This document shows positions 22,871 to 32,760 of a DNA stretch of 64,000 nucleotides, one piece after another. The stretch is taken from NCBI GenBank assembly GCA_027563935.2, contig CM050449.1, positions 15,018,501 to 15,082,500 on the forward strand. Reading direction: 5' to 3'. The DNA comes from Costus lasius. Lineage: Eukaryota; Streptophyta; Magnoliopsida; Zingiberales; Costaceae. Position numbers and translations under genes: made by a program. Each line of letters begins with the position of its first letter. The first letter of the stretch is position 1. The notes beneath the pieces were generated by a model. It saw only the letters and a list, made by a program, of their open reading frames with translations. It had not been told where the DNA came from and made no database searches.

Positions 22871-23480
22871 TCATTTTTCCATGACATTTAGATATCCCTT
22901 CTATGCACTTCTCATGGTATTGATGCTGACATTATGAGCATTCTTGATGATAGCAATTGGGGCAGTTATCATAGCATATTAATTTACCGCCATCACTACA
23001 GTGCCCATGCATGTTGTCATTCTTATTTCTTCATCACTCGTCGCAGGAGTAGCCTCTTTCCTTGCTCTGTACTCGAGAGACCAAGCTTGAAACTGATAGA
23101 AGGTGTATGAGTTACCAGATTGGAGGGAGTTACCACTTCGAAAAGAATTAAACGGGCTTTTGTATCGTACAACTTTCATGAACCTTAAACCTAGATATTG
23201 AAAGGGTTCTTTTCCACCTACAAAGAACCCCCTTCTTTGTTACCCGCCTGTTCTTTACTTATTGTGTCATCTTTTGGTTCCCGAATTTGGATAATACTAT
23301 TCACATGCGTTATGCTTGTTATTCATGCTTTGTAGTCATCATGATCTCATTGTCTATGTTACATTGCCTACATTGTACCATTCTCCTTTTTAACGCTATC
23401 TAATAGAATGTCGGTGTTGTTGGCTGATTTTTTTAATTGACTTTCGGCGATACTCTTTGGATGAAATAAGTGGCCCAACA

Positions 23481-23927
23481 GTTTGTAATAAAAATTGCAG
23501 CTTGATTGTCACAAAACATAGGCAGAGAGTCATCGCACTTGATCCGGAAGTCGGTGAGGAGATTTTTAAGCCACATCATTTCACAAGCAGTATGCGCCAT
23601 CGCCCTGTATCCTGCCTCACAACTAGACCTTGAAACAACATTTTGTTTTTTACTTTTCCAGATGACCAAATTCCCTCCAACATACGTACAATACCCAGTA
23701 ATCGAGCGTCTATCGTCCACATTACCAGCATAATCTGCGTCTGAGTAAGCTTCAATCCTAGCATGTCCATGTTTCTTATATAGAAGGCCCTTTCTTGGGG
23801 CTCCTTTGATGTATTGTAGTATCCTCATTACTGCTTCCAAATGAGCCTTCTTAGGTTTTTCCATGAATTGACTAACTATTCCAACAGAGTGAGAGATATC
23901 TGGTCTAGTAACAGTTAAGTAGATCAA
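23481..23927 (-). pseudogene. pol: copia-2 RNase H (5' part)
   Basis: The minus strand encodes LTVTRPDISHSVGIVSQFM, ARIEAYSDADYAGNVDDRRS and SRSSCEAGYRAMA, the copia RNase H. The second catalytic region reads SCEAGYRAMA, where copia-1 has SCEAEYRAMA, so a key acidic residue is replaced by Gly. The frame is cut by X1 after FCDNQAAIFITN. Confidence 0.9.
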
Positions 23928-24760
23928 CTTTCCTACCAGTCAACATAGCTAGTTGGATCCACCGGGGCAGAGTCCATATCCCGTGAATACTTTTGATTGG
24001 GAACAGAAGGTGTGTCAACAGGTTTGCAATCAACCATTCTTGTTTCCTGGAGCAGATCAAGAGCATATTTTCGCTGTGAGAGATATACATGTGTGCCTTT
24101 ATACGCAATTTCAATACCGAGGAAGTATTTCAGTTTGCCTAGATCTTTAAGAGCAAGCTTAGAATGTAGATATGACTTAGCCTCCATTATAGCGTCAGGA
24201 TCACTGGCCGTGAGAAGAATGTCATCTACATAGACAACAAGAACAACAATGCCTCTCGTGGTGTGCCGAATGAAAATAGAATGATCTGCCTTGCTGCCAT
24301 GAAAACCAATTTGAGACATAATTTGAGAGAACTTCTAGAACCAGGCTCGCAGACTCTGCTTCAAGCCATATATAGCCTTATGTAGCTGGCAGCCTGGCAT
24401 ACCAACTCCCCCTGAGCAACATACCCAGGAGGTTGCTTCATAAAAACCGTCTCATGAAGGTCACCATATAAAAACGCATTGCGAACATCCATCTGGTGAA
24501 GCAGCCAATCAAGGTTGATGGCCAAAGAGAAAATAACCCGAACGGAGTTAAGACGAGCCACAAGAGAGAAAGTCTCAAAATAATCAACACCAAGCGTTTG
24601 AGTGAAGCCTTTGGCAACGAGCCGAGCTTTGTAGCGGTCAACGGAACCATCAGGATGATGTTTGATGGTATAAACCCAATTGCAAGCCACAGGACGAACA
24701 CCAGCTGGAAGAGGGACCAAGGACCAGGTGTTGCGAGAGCGAAGAGCGGCCATCTCAACC
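23928..24760 (-). pseudogene. pol: copia-2 reverse transcriptase, frameshifted
   Basis: The N-terminal half ([51 protein letters not shown]) sits in the frame 24361-25194. The catalytic VYVDDILLTASD is at about 24210-24245 in the frame 23933-24319. The two frames are separated by a break near 24330-24400, and another break near 23930 leads into RNase H. All three pieces match copia-1. Confidence 0.9.
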
Positions 24761-25069
24761 TCCATAGCAGCACACCACTCAGGAAGCAACCGAGCATCCG
24801 CATAGGACCGAGGAACCACAACGGACGAGAGGTAAGTAAGGAAGGCATGATGCACAGGAGAAAAACGATGATAAGAAACATAATAACAAAGCGGATAAGA
24901 CGAGGTGTGGCGCTTACCTTTGTGGAGGGCAATGGGAAGATGGAGATCATCTGGTGGAGGCGGCGAAGGAGAATGAGGACCATCAGACGAGAAAGAAGGT
25001 GCAAGCACCGATGAGCAAGCAGGAGGACGGGGGCGCCGGCTGTAGACCTGCAGCGAGGGAACCAAGGGC

Positions 25070-25351
25070 TCAACAGAAGGGTGAGGGCAGCGGACCCATA
25101 GCGAGAAGGGGTATAAGCGAGGGAGGGGAAGGATCCAAAGCAGGAGCGGGTGGAGAGAAATACGGAGTAGACTCAAAAAAGGAAACATCAGCACTCATAA
25201 AGGAGCGACGGGTGGTGGGATCATAGCAGCGATAGCCTTTCTGAGTCCGGCTATAGCCCAAGAACACACCGAGTAGCCCGAGGCTGTAACTTATCACGAG
25301 AAGAGGTAGGAATATGAACGTAGCAAATACAACCAAAGACCCTAGGAACAA
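25070..25351 (-). pseudogene. pol: copia-2 integrase C-terminus and linker
   Basis: [24 protein letters not shown] marks the segment after the integrase core. As in copia-1 it lies in a different frame from the core, which ends at about 25251 (TRCVLGL). The same kind of break at nearly the same place in both elements suggests an inherited defect or a shared master copy. Confidence 0.8.
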
Positions 25352-26102
25352 CAGGAAAAACGCAATGATGAGGAAAGAGGATAGAGAAAGGGGATTGTCC
25401 CTGAAGAAGCTTCATAGGAACACGATTAATAAGAAAGGCAGCAGTGAGAACGACATCATCCCAAAAGGAGCGAGGAACATGCATGTGGAAAAGGAGAGAC
25501 CGAGCAACATCAAGGAGATGGCGATTCTTCCGTTCAGCGGTACCGTTCTGTTGAGATGTGTAGGGACAGGAGGTTTGGTGAAGTATGCCCATGTCTCGAC
25601 AAAAGGTTTGAAAGTGAGCGCCAGTGTACTCTAATGCATTATCAGACCGAATAACTTTCAAGGACACACCAAATTGATTTTTAATTTCCTCATAGAAGAT
25701 ACGGAATACATTCAAAAGTTCAGAACGATACTTAAGAAAAAACAACCAACACATACGAGAATGATCATCGATGAAGGAGACAAAATAACGATGACCATCC
25801 TTTGTAGGTACATGACTCGGACCCCAGATATCAGAGTGAACTAGCAAAAAGGGGCTAGAGCTAAGAGACACACCAAATGACGGAAATGACACACAATGAT
25901 GTTTGCCTAACTGACAAGCAGCACACTGAAACACAGGACTCGATGACAAAGATAAAAAAACGCTGAACTGTAGCCGGAGAAGGGTGGCCAAGACGGCAAT
26001 GCCATTGGAAGGGAGTAATAGTAGCCGAGAAACAAGCAGCGGTAGATGAACGTGGAGGGGCCTGCAGCACATAAACGCCCCTATCTCTATGCCCCCCACC
26101 AA
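25251..26102 (-). pseudogene. pol: copia-2 integrase core
   Basis: The minus strand shows CAACQLGKHH (zinc-binding), LVHSDIWGP, IRSDNALEY and QQNGTAERKN, so the D,D,E triad is complete. It is the best preserved domain of this copy, but it is separated from neighbouring domains by frame changes. Confidence 0.9.
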
Positions 26103-26440
26103 TCGTCCCCCTCGTCGTCAGGTCCTGAAAAGTACAATGAGATGGAAAGGTCACAACACAATTTAAGCTACGAGTAAGCGCACATATAGATAGGAGATTA
26201 TGTGGAAAAGCAGGAATGTATAAGACATCAGTGAGAACGACAGTGCGGCTAATGTGAATGGACCCAACGCCCGAAACAGATACACAGGACCCATCAGCTA
26301 TCCGAACAGGGGGGTGGTGATCACTAATGGTGATAGTGGAAAACAGAGCCTTATTACCTGTCATATGAGACGTAGCTACAGAATCAAGAATCTAAGAAGA
26401 GTCATGTGTGGCTAAAGAGGCAATACCAGAAGGCGCTCCG
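25861..26440 (-). pseudogene. pol: copia-2 protease and pre-integrase region, active site mutated
   Basis: The frame from 26364 downward contains MTGNKALFSTI and PPVRIADGS, followed by the pre-integrase HCRLGHPSP. Just upstream the protease site reads ILDSVATSHMTG, whereas copia-1 has ILDSGATSHMTG. The Gly-to-Val change in the D-S-G triad and a stop directly before it would inactivate the protease. Confidence 0.85.
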
Positions 26441-27010
26441 GGAAGAAGGGTAGAAGAACCAGTAGTAGGAGCAACAGTCGGGGCAATATCAGAAGTCTGT
26501 CCAGCGGAATCGGAAGCCACAGCTAACCGGGCATGAGGTGGACAACCAAAGTGAGCCCAGCAAGGGCGTCCTAGATTTCCTTTGCAGTATTATGAAACAT
26601 CACGGTGGAAGCAATCTGTGAAGGAGAGAATTTACTACAGTCTGATCTGATATGCTCCAAGTTGGATACTGTGGGTCAGATGTTATGGTGGATTATGTTC
26701 GACATGTTGTCGTTTGCCATGAGAGCCAAGAAACAAGAGCATAGCTCTTGCCCACAGTAAATAGTTAGAGCCATTTAGCTTCATAGTGGTGCCGAGATTG
26801 GCATTAGGTTTGTTCTCAAACAAGGTAAGTTGAGAATCCATTAATCTGAATATCAAACAAACTTGTACACTAGATGGAAGAGCACAATCAGAAGATTTCT
26901 AGGCACGAGGGTAAAACTCCAAGATAGCAATAGTAAACTCAAGATAGCCAATAAAACCAATCGTCCGATCTTCTAGAGAGTATGGAAAATACCAGTGATA
27001 GCAGGATGTA
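26441..27010 (-). pseudogene. gag: copia-2 gag remnant with internal deletion
   Basis: The minus strand starts MDSQLTLFENKPN at about 26840 and reads TTMKLNGSNYLLWARAML. After NTAKEI it jumps to CWAHFGCPPHARLAV, which in copia-1 lies several hundred bases later and beyond the zinc knuckle. Most of the capsid and the nucleic-acid-binding finger are deleted. Confidence 0.8.
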
Positions 27011-27169
27011 ACCTAGACTTTCAAAGGGAAAACCAAATACACCAGTTGATTCCCACAGGAGAAGCCAGATGCTAGAGAAGTCAAGGAAGATGGTGCTGCG
27101 GGCGAGGACGAGAAGATGCTGGAGAAGTCACCAGCTATAAGACTTCCTTGGATCTCCACTAAGATCAGC

Positions 27170-27300
27170 CAAATCGTCCGCCAGAAGATGCGTCCGCCAG
27201 AAGAAGTCGCGTTCGCCAAAAGATGTTTCCGCCAAGCTGCGTCCGCCAGAAGAAGTCGTGTCCGCCAGATGATGCGTCCGCCAGAAGATTAGCCCAGCCA
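27170..27300. repeat. Short tandem repeats in copia-2 5' UTR
   Basis: Units of about 20 bp based on GCGTCCGCCAGAAGA(AGTC) recur six or so times with variation. They lie between the primer site and gag. Confidence 0.7.
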
Positions 27301-27410
27301 TGCGAAGAGGATGCGTTGCAAGAGAGAGGGCTAGACAAGAGAAGGGAGCAGCTCGGCGATCACGACGTACGAACGAGAGGCGGCAGCGATCACGGCGTGC
27401 GAAGAACCAC

Positions 27411-27422
27411 GCTATGATACCA
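27411..27422 (-). other. Primer-binding site of copia-2
   Basis: The minus strand reads TGGTATCATAGC, immediately adjacent to the end of the 5' LTR at 27423, and differs by one base from the initiator tRNA-Met site. Confidence 0.8.
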
Positions 27423-27608
27423 TGTTGGATTAGAAATGAATCATTATCATTTCAAAAACCTAATCTCTTTACACCATACACAAGTATATATACACGCTAC
27501 TAAGTTTGAGTATTGTTCTCAGAAGCAAGAGGAAGCTGTATGTTGGATATGCTACATAATCGGGGTCGGGCTAATGGGTAAGACCCTGATTATGTAGCAT
27601 ATCCAACA
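27423..27608 (-). repeat. 5' LTR region of copia-2 with inverted duplication
   Basis: At 186 bp this is longer than the 132-bp 3' LTR. The outer part (27423-27500) and inner end (27568-27608) match the LTR, but the middle carries an inverted copy of the LTR terminus plus flanking gag sequence (27502-27567). Confidence 0.85.
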
Positions 27609-27647
27609 AAAAGATTCCTCTCGCTTCTGAGAACAATACTCAAAGCT
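27502..27647. repeat. Long imperfect palindrome at the copia-2 5' junction
   Basis: Arms 27502-27567 and 27582-27647 pair with only a few mismatches around a 14-nt loop. Each arm contains the LTR end (TGTTGGATATGCTACATAAT) plus about 38 bp of the host gag (TTTGAGTATTGTTCTCAGAA). The inverted arm carries CTGTA next to the LTR, the partner of the CTGTA next to the 3' LTR. Confidence 0.85.
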
Positions 27648-30031
27648 TGGTACCAGCTCTCGAGGAGAGGTCGGAGTGACAGTCTGCCGTTGTTTTTGTT
27701 TGAAGAAGCCATTTACAACAATAGACAAACACAGACCAGTATCACATTTTTAATCATTTATTCTGGCCTTTTATGAATGATTGTTTCTCACTATTTTATT
27801 TAAATCGATAATCCTCAAAAATCGATCGAGAAGTCACCCAACTTCCTTAGTGAGATGGGATCCTCATTTCGTACACGGCCTTGTGTCCCACGAGGGTGGG
27901 ATATACTGTACAAGGTGACATATGCTTCCTGAGGTAGGCCCCCGGCCAATTGCAACTTGGCAATTCCCCTTCTCAAGACTCTTCAGGCACTTTGTGTCCA
28001 GCCAAGGGTGGATACAGCATAAAGTTCTAACCTCTTGAGGGTGCCTCCAGAAATCTTATTTGTGAATCAACACATATGAAAAATCTTGGTCAAGTCCGAC
28101 CTGACCGTTATACCTAGGGCCACCAATTTTCTTGTGAAAAGGCGCGTCCAAAGTTTTAACCGGACTGTGAAAATTATTGTCACCACACACCTCCTGAAGA
28201 TAGATGGGTGTGTCCCACGATGGTGGAAAATAGTGCACAACACCATCGATCTACAGTTTGACGAGGGTTACGCGTCAGAAGGCTAGGGAACAAGATTTGA
28301 TATGATTTAGTGAGGATTTTTGTGGTCTCGGCACCACAAGCTTTTATCTTATTCTATCAATACAGGCATGCAATCATATAGTGAAATAAAACCAAAAACA
28401 ATAAAGGCATGTTGAAGCAAAAACGATAAAATATGATATGATCAAATCCCATAACTCGGGTATCAAGCCCCTAAACCTAGTCCTAGCCACTTAACACTAC
28501 CAAGGGCTATGAGTCATGGGCTCATGCCAACAAGTCCTTAGCTCATCTCTGAGTGTCATAAGGGCTCTGCCCCCAAGCTCTGAGGTGCGGCACCTAGGTC
28601 TTTAGCTCCATGGATCAGCTCGTGAACCCTAAAGGCACCGTCCAGGCAAACCCTAGATCCCCTTTAGGTTCGGCCAGCCCGAGTCTTCTCCATGAGCCAG
28701 CTCGCAAACCCTAGGCTCCTCCTAGGATTCGGCCAAACACTCATGTGTTATCCTCACTATGCTTGCTAGATGTGCCACTTCCCTTGCTAGGTGCGCCCTT
28801 TTGCTTGGATGTGTTATCATGCAAGTGTAGGTGCTGTTCTTCTCTATCTCAGCCCTTGAATGTATGAAGCGCCCCTAAGAGCCTTCTCATTCATGACTAA
28901 TAGAGAAAAACATCCCCTTACCAAGGTTAGATGTGCTAACCATCTTGATCAGGCATTGAACCCTTAGATGCGCCACTAGGCAGCCCTAGTAAGCATCATG
29001 GTTCAGCTAGTCAAGTTGACCAGTCCCTCAGGATACTCAACCTTCACCATCAGCCCATGAACCCATTGTTAAACTACTAGGTGACCCCAAAAGTCAACAT
29101 GGTTTGGCTATTGATATAGGTCAGCCCCTTAAGGAGAGCCATCTCCATCATTAGCTCTTAAACCCTTGATGCACAACTAGGAAACCCTAGAAGGCCTCAT
29201 GGTTCGGCTAAGGACAAAGGTCAGCCCCCTAACTTGGTTAGGTTGCACTATCACCTTATCAAACCATCATCCTTCAAGTTAACCATCTAGGTAACCCTTG
29301 GAGCCACTCAAGGTTAGGTCAAAGAAGGGATGCGCCACCTTTAGGGTGAGGTGTGCCAACCGTAACCCTAGCTATCAACCCCTTTGGATGCGCCTCTAGG
29401 TAACCCTAGAAGCCACCCTAGGGTTCAGCTAGGTCATGGGTTGCGCCACCTTGAGAGATGCGCAAGGGAGAGAGAGAAACGTCACGATGTCTTCAAAATC
29501 TTCAACTTAATTTACATTACAGAATTGAAATTCAAAATTGAAAGTCGGCACGTAGGCCTCACAATGATACATCACAGGCATGACAATTTACTCATGCAAT
29601 TCTACATGCCATGAAAAATCAACAAGTAATCACTTTTAATTTTTCATAAAACCCTCTCAATTAATTTTCAGCGACTTTATATCATCCTTCTATATTGTTT
29701 TGCCTGTTTCGCCCCTCTCAGGAGTCTACAAAGGGTAGCTGCCCCTTGCAATTCTTACCCCATGGAGATTAGAACAATAACCTTGCCCCGATAATCTCCT
29801 ACGGGTCTTGCGCTATAGGTCTATCCCATGCGCGCAAGGAGGAGTAAATTCTTTCACATAGGGTCTATCCCAGATGTGAAGAAAACTAAAACTAGAAGAT
29901 GATTAAGAGGCAAAAATTAATAGAAATTATTTTTCAACAAAAAAATCATGGCATAAATTTTTTTTCAAAAATCATTTTCATGTCATGGGATATGCGCATG
30001 CAGAAAAGACACCTATGGGCCTCGTAAGTTT
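27648..30031 (-). other. 5' internal region of the outer element, no coding sequence
   Basis: The region runs from the primer site (30032) toward gag. No domain is seen. 28440-29460 is C/T-rich and contains repeated phrases such as AACCCTAG and GTTCGGCTAGG in imperfect repeats. A long untranslated leader is the simplest reading. Confidence 0.5.
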
Positions 30032-30043
30032 GCTCTGATACCA
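30032..30043 (-). other. tRNA-Met primer-binding site of the outer element
   Basis: The minus strand reads TGGTATCAGAGC, one nucleotide from the LTR end (TTGCCAACA, 30045). This fixes the orientation of the element as minus. Confidence 0.85.
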
Positions 30044-30044
30044 C

Positions 30045-31797
30045 TGTTGGCAATCCCCGGACCTTATAAAAAAACTTTAAACACAGCGAAAGCAAAGGTC
30101 CAAAATAGAATTCCCAGAAACACCAGGATCCCTTACGAGAGAAAACCGAAGGATATGAAGAGTAGTACCTTATCACTTGCGCTAGTCCTTATTGTTGCTG
30201 ATGATGAAGACTCACAGGTGTCCATCCTCTACAATCGTGCACACACGGACTGTCTCGAGATTCCTCTGCTCCACGCACGTGCTAGCTTCGGGAGAGAAGA
30301 TCCACGCCTCTAATGTCTTCTCTACTTGTGCTAATCACCAAGACCATGCGTTGGCGATAAGGAGTGGGCAGCACTACCACTTGTCCCAACCTTGATGCAA
30401 AAACTTTTCTTTTATTATCACCTTTAAGACCCTCACTCCAAGGAGGAGAGGGGAGGCGACAACAGGAGATGAGAGAAAGAATTGGTGTAAAAATCTCCTA
30501 ATAGAGCCTCTCTATATATAATAGAGGAGCTAGCTATTGTTGGAGAATTTTATCCATATGGGATATAGTTTAAGCACCTATTAAATTTCACAATTAAATA
30601 TTTAATTGCAAAATGCACCTATGCATATTAATTAGCCAAGAGAAAATTTCTCTTGTCAATTAATAATTTTATTTTATTTATGTGACTAAAGTGTCAAGTT
30701 CAAACTTGCACTAAGACCCTTGTTTGACTCATTTTGATAACATAGGTCAACAGAGGTCAAACGTGGTCCACTAGAAGTCAACTAGTGGTCAAACATAAAC
30801 TAAATAAAATATCATCTCCTCAGAAGAAATCTCAAAGCATCAGTCTCCCAAAACAATCTGAATCACGCAATAATTCGATCAAAGACTAAACGAATAGTAT
30901 GAGAACTCGAGTGTGTAAGTGTGCGACCCTATAGGTTCTTCAGATGTTGGCAGTGATGACTAAATCATCACAAGCAATGAGTGGCACTTAGCAGTACATC
31001 ATTGCTACCCAAGTCATCAGAATAAATGTCACCATTGATAACCTCTAAAACTACGACAAAGTGTAAGTATATAATTGTCCTTTCGCCAGACTGATGTCCA
31101 AATTGGGCAAGCGTGTCACACTTGTTGATCCCAATATTATGGCATGACTAAATCAGGTTCTCACCTGGGTATGACTATACACTTTCAGTCATCCATAGAA
31201 GGGCGCCATGGACAATCAAGCTTCCCTGCAGGAAAGAGGCAAATCCTCTCATGGCATATTGAATTTCTCATATAGCTCATGATGCACCCAATGACAACTG
31301 TTATGACTTCCCTTTTACGGCGAAGCATTAGGTTGTATCAAAATGTCTCATTCACCATATAGAGATGTCAATACCCTTAAGTCTAGGGCAATCGTAACGT
31401 TGTCACTGTGATCTTCATCTTGTGACATCAAGATGAATCCTCACGGCAGGTCAGTCCAGTATATCTCCCTTGATATACCTATATGTCTGCGTTAGCAACC
31501 TGTGCTCAACCAGTGCATATACCAGTCTCAAGTGAATCATAGCTGTCTCATATCCACCATGATTTTTGACCGGGGATAAAATTGAGATAAGACAAACATC
31601 TATCTCTTAAGGGGCATCGTACATGCAACTATACATGTGTGCAGATGTACATATTTGCATAACAACGACCATGCCAGGATATCTCATATATCAACTAGAT
31701 GAGCAATGACCATGCCAGGATATTTCATATATCAACTAGATGTGATACACATATCTCATTGGACCATCCCAAAGGTCCTAGGGCATAAGCACTAACA
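30045..31797 (-). repeat. 5' LTR of the outer element
   Basis: The 1753-bp LTR runs TGTTAGTGCTTATG...GGATTGCCAACA on the minus strand. It has TG...CA ends, the primer site inside and a copy of its outer 1.1 kb at 15235-16330. It abuts the gypsy fragment at 31798. Confidence 0.85.
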
Positions 31798-32760
31798 ATA
31801 CTAGTGGTCGTTGACCGATTATCTAAGTACAGACACTTTTGTGCTCTAAAACACCCTTACTTTGCAAAATTAGTTGCTAAATTATTTGTTAAAGAGATAG
31901 TGTTATTACATATGGATCCAAAATCAATTGTTAGTGATTTTCATCAGTCGATTTTGGTCAAAAAATTTTAGACTGCAGGATACGATGCTATAGATAAGCT
32001 CATCGTATCACCTTGAAACGGATGGGCAATCAAAGGTACTCAACAGGTGTGTGGAGACATATCTACGTTGTTTCACATTTGAACAATCAAAAGATTGGGT
32101 TGAGGTCATCTATGGGCGCCGGCCACTTACACTCCACCGTATATCTTGGGAGAATCAACAATGGATGCGGTTGAATAGAAACTTTTAGATAGGGATGAAA
32201 TGATACGACAACTTAAATATAACCTTTGGAGAGCCCAACAATGCATGATTAAGTTTGATGTCAGTTTTGCTATGGGTGATTTAGTTTTCGTTAAGCTTCA
32301 ACCACATAGGTAGCACACAGTAGCTCGGAGAGTAAATTAGAAACTGGCCGCTCGTTTCTATGGGCCATTTTGCATCAGCCAACGGTTAGATGCAATCGCC
32401 TACCATTTGAACCTTCCATCTTAGTCTTGGATTCACCCAGTCTTTCATGCATCTTAGTTAAAACAAGCAGTAGGAGTTCAGGAGGCTGAAGTAGAGCTAC
32501 CGTCTGATCTTGAGGTGGAGATTCCTGCACCGCATGTTCCAAAGTCACTACTTGCTACCCGGAGCGTCATGCGAGATGAGGAGTCAGTGGAGCAATGGCT
32601 TATCCATGCCCTCCAATTTGGAGGGTGTATTCCCATCGAACCAATTCGGGTTGACCCGGTCCAGGGTAAAAGACCTATTCTTTTGTGAAAATGGGAGAGT
32701 AGTATTATATGTTAGAGGAATTAGGGCTAGGGGAACTATCTTTTGATTAATTCTCTACTT
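31798..32760 (+). pseudogene. pol: Ty3/gypsy integrase/chromo-region fragment
   Basis: The plus strand reads VVVDRLSKYRHFCALKHPYFAK and KSIVSDFHQSI (integrase core), then RDEMIRQLKYNLWRAQQCM, FAMGDLVFVKLQPHR, FYGPFCISQRLDAIAYHLNLPS and WIHPVFHAS, the C-terminal order of plant gypsy integrases. Several stops and frame changes interrupt it. It begins abruptly at the outer LTR, which probably cut it. No RT, RNase H or LTR of this element is found nearby. Confidence 0.85.

Larger units (their letters stand above)
18765..23480. mobile_element. Element X1: 4716-bp TG...CA insertion with 5-bp target duplication, no pol
   Basis: X1 starts TGTGGGGTCATTT and ends GGCCCAACA, is flanked by GTTTG on both sides (18760-18764, 23481-23485) and splits the copia-2 RNase H cleanly. 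The ends form an imperfect inverted repeat (TGTGGGGTCATTT against TGTTGGGCCACTT). No second LTR, transposase, RT or integrase is visible inside. It carries an 85-bp-period minisatellite, a GC-rich block with a transit-peptide-like frame, and pyrimidine-rich DNA. It is either a giant solo LTR of a large retrotransposon or a non-autonomous TIR element. A relative (X2) starts at 36547 and 41494. Confidence 0.7.
18417..27608 (-). mobile_element. Ty1/copia retrotransposon copia-2, nested and itself interrupted
   Basis: Minus-strand order from 27608 downward: 5' LTR region, primer site, gag remnant, protease, integrase, RT, RNase H, purine tract, 132-bp 3' LTR (18417-18548). It is split at 18764/23481 by the 4.7-kb element X1. 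The proteins match copia-1 closely. Non-functional features are a large gag deletion, a mutated protease site, frameshifts and stops. The expected target duplication (CTGTA) is present but inverted at the 5' end, see 27502-27647. Confidence 0.92.
15235..31797 (-). mobile_element. Outer long-LTR copia-type retroelement lacking pol, interrupted by nested insertions
   Basis: A 1753-bp 5' LTR lies at 30045-31797 (minus orientation) and a truncated 3' LTR copy at 15235-16330. Between them, next to each LTR, are the expected primer site (30032-30043) and a polypurine tract (minus strand of 16331-16340, AGTGGGAGAT). The only coding trace is a copia-type gag piece split by copia-2. No protease, RT or integrase is seen in the remaining roughly 4.5 kb, so it resembles a large non-autonomous derivative. 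The 3' LTR has lost about 600 bp where it meets caulimovirid fragment 1, so no target duplication can be checked. Confidence 0.75.

Noticed and set aside
24496..25634. Plus-strand frames of 90-172 codons opposite copia-2
   Set aside because: They are antisense shadows of copia-2 RT and integrase.
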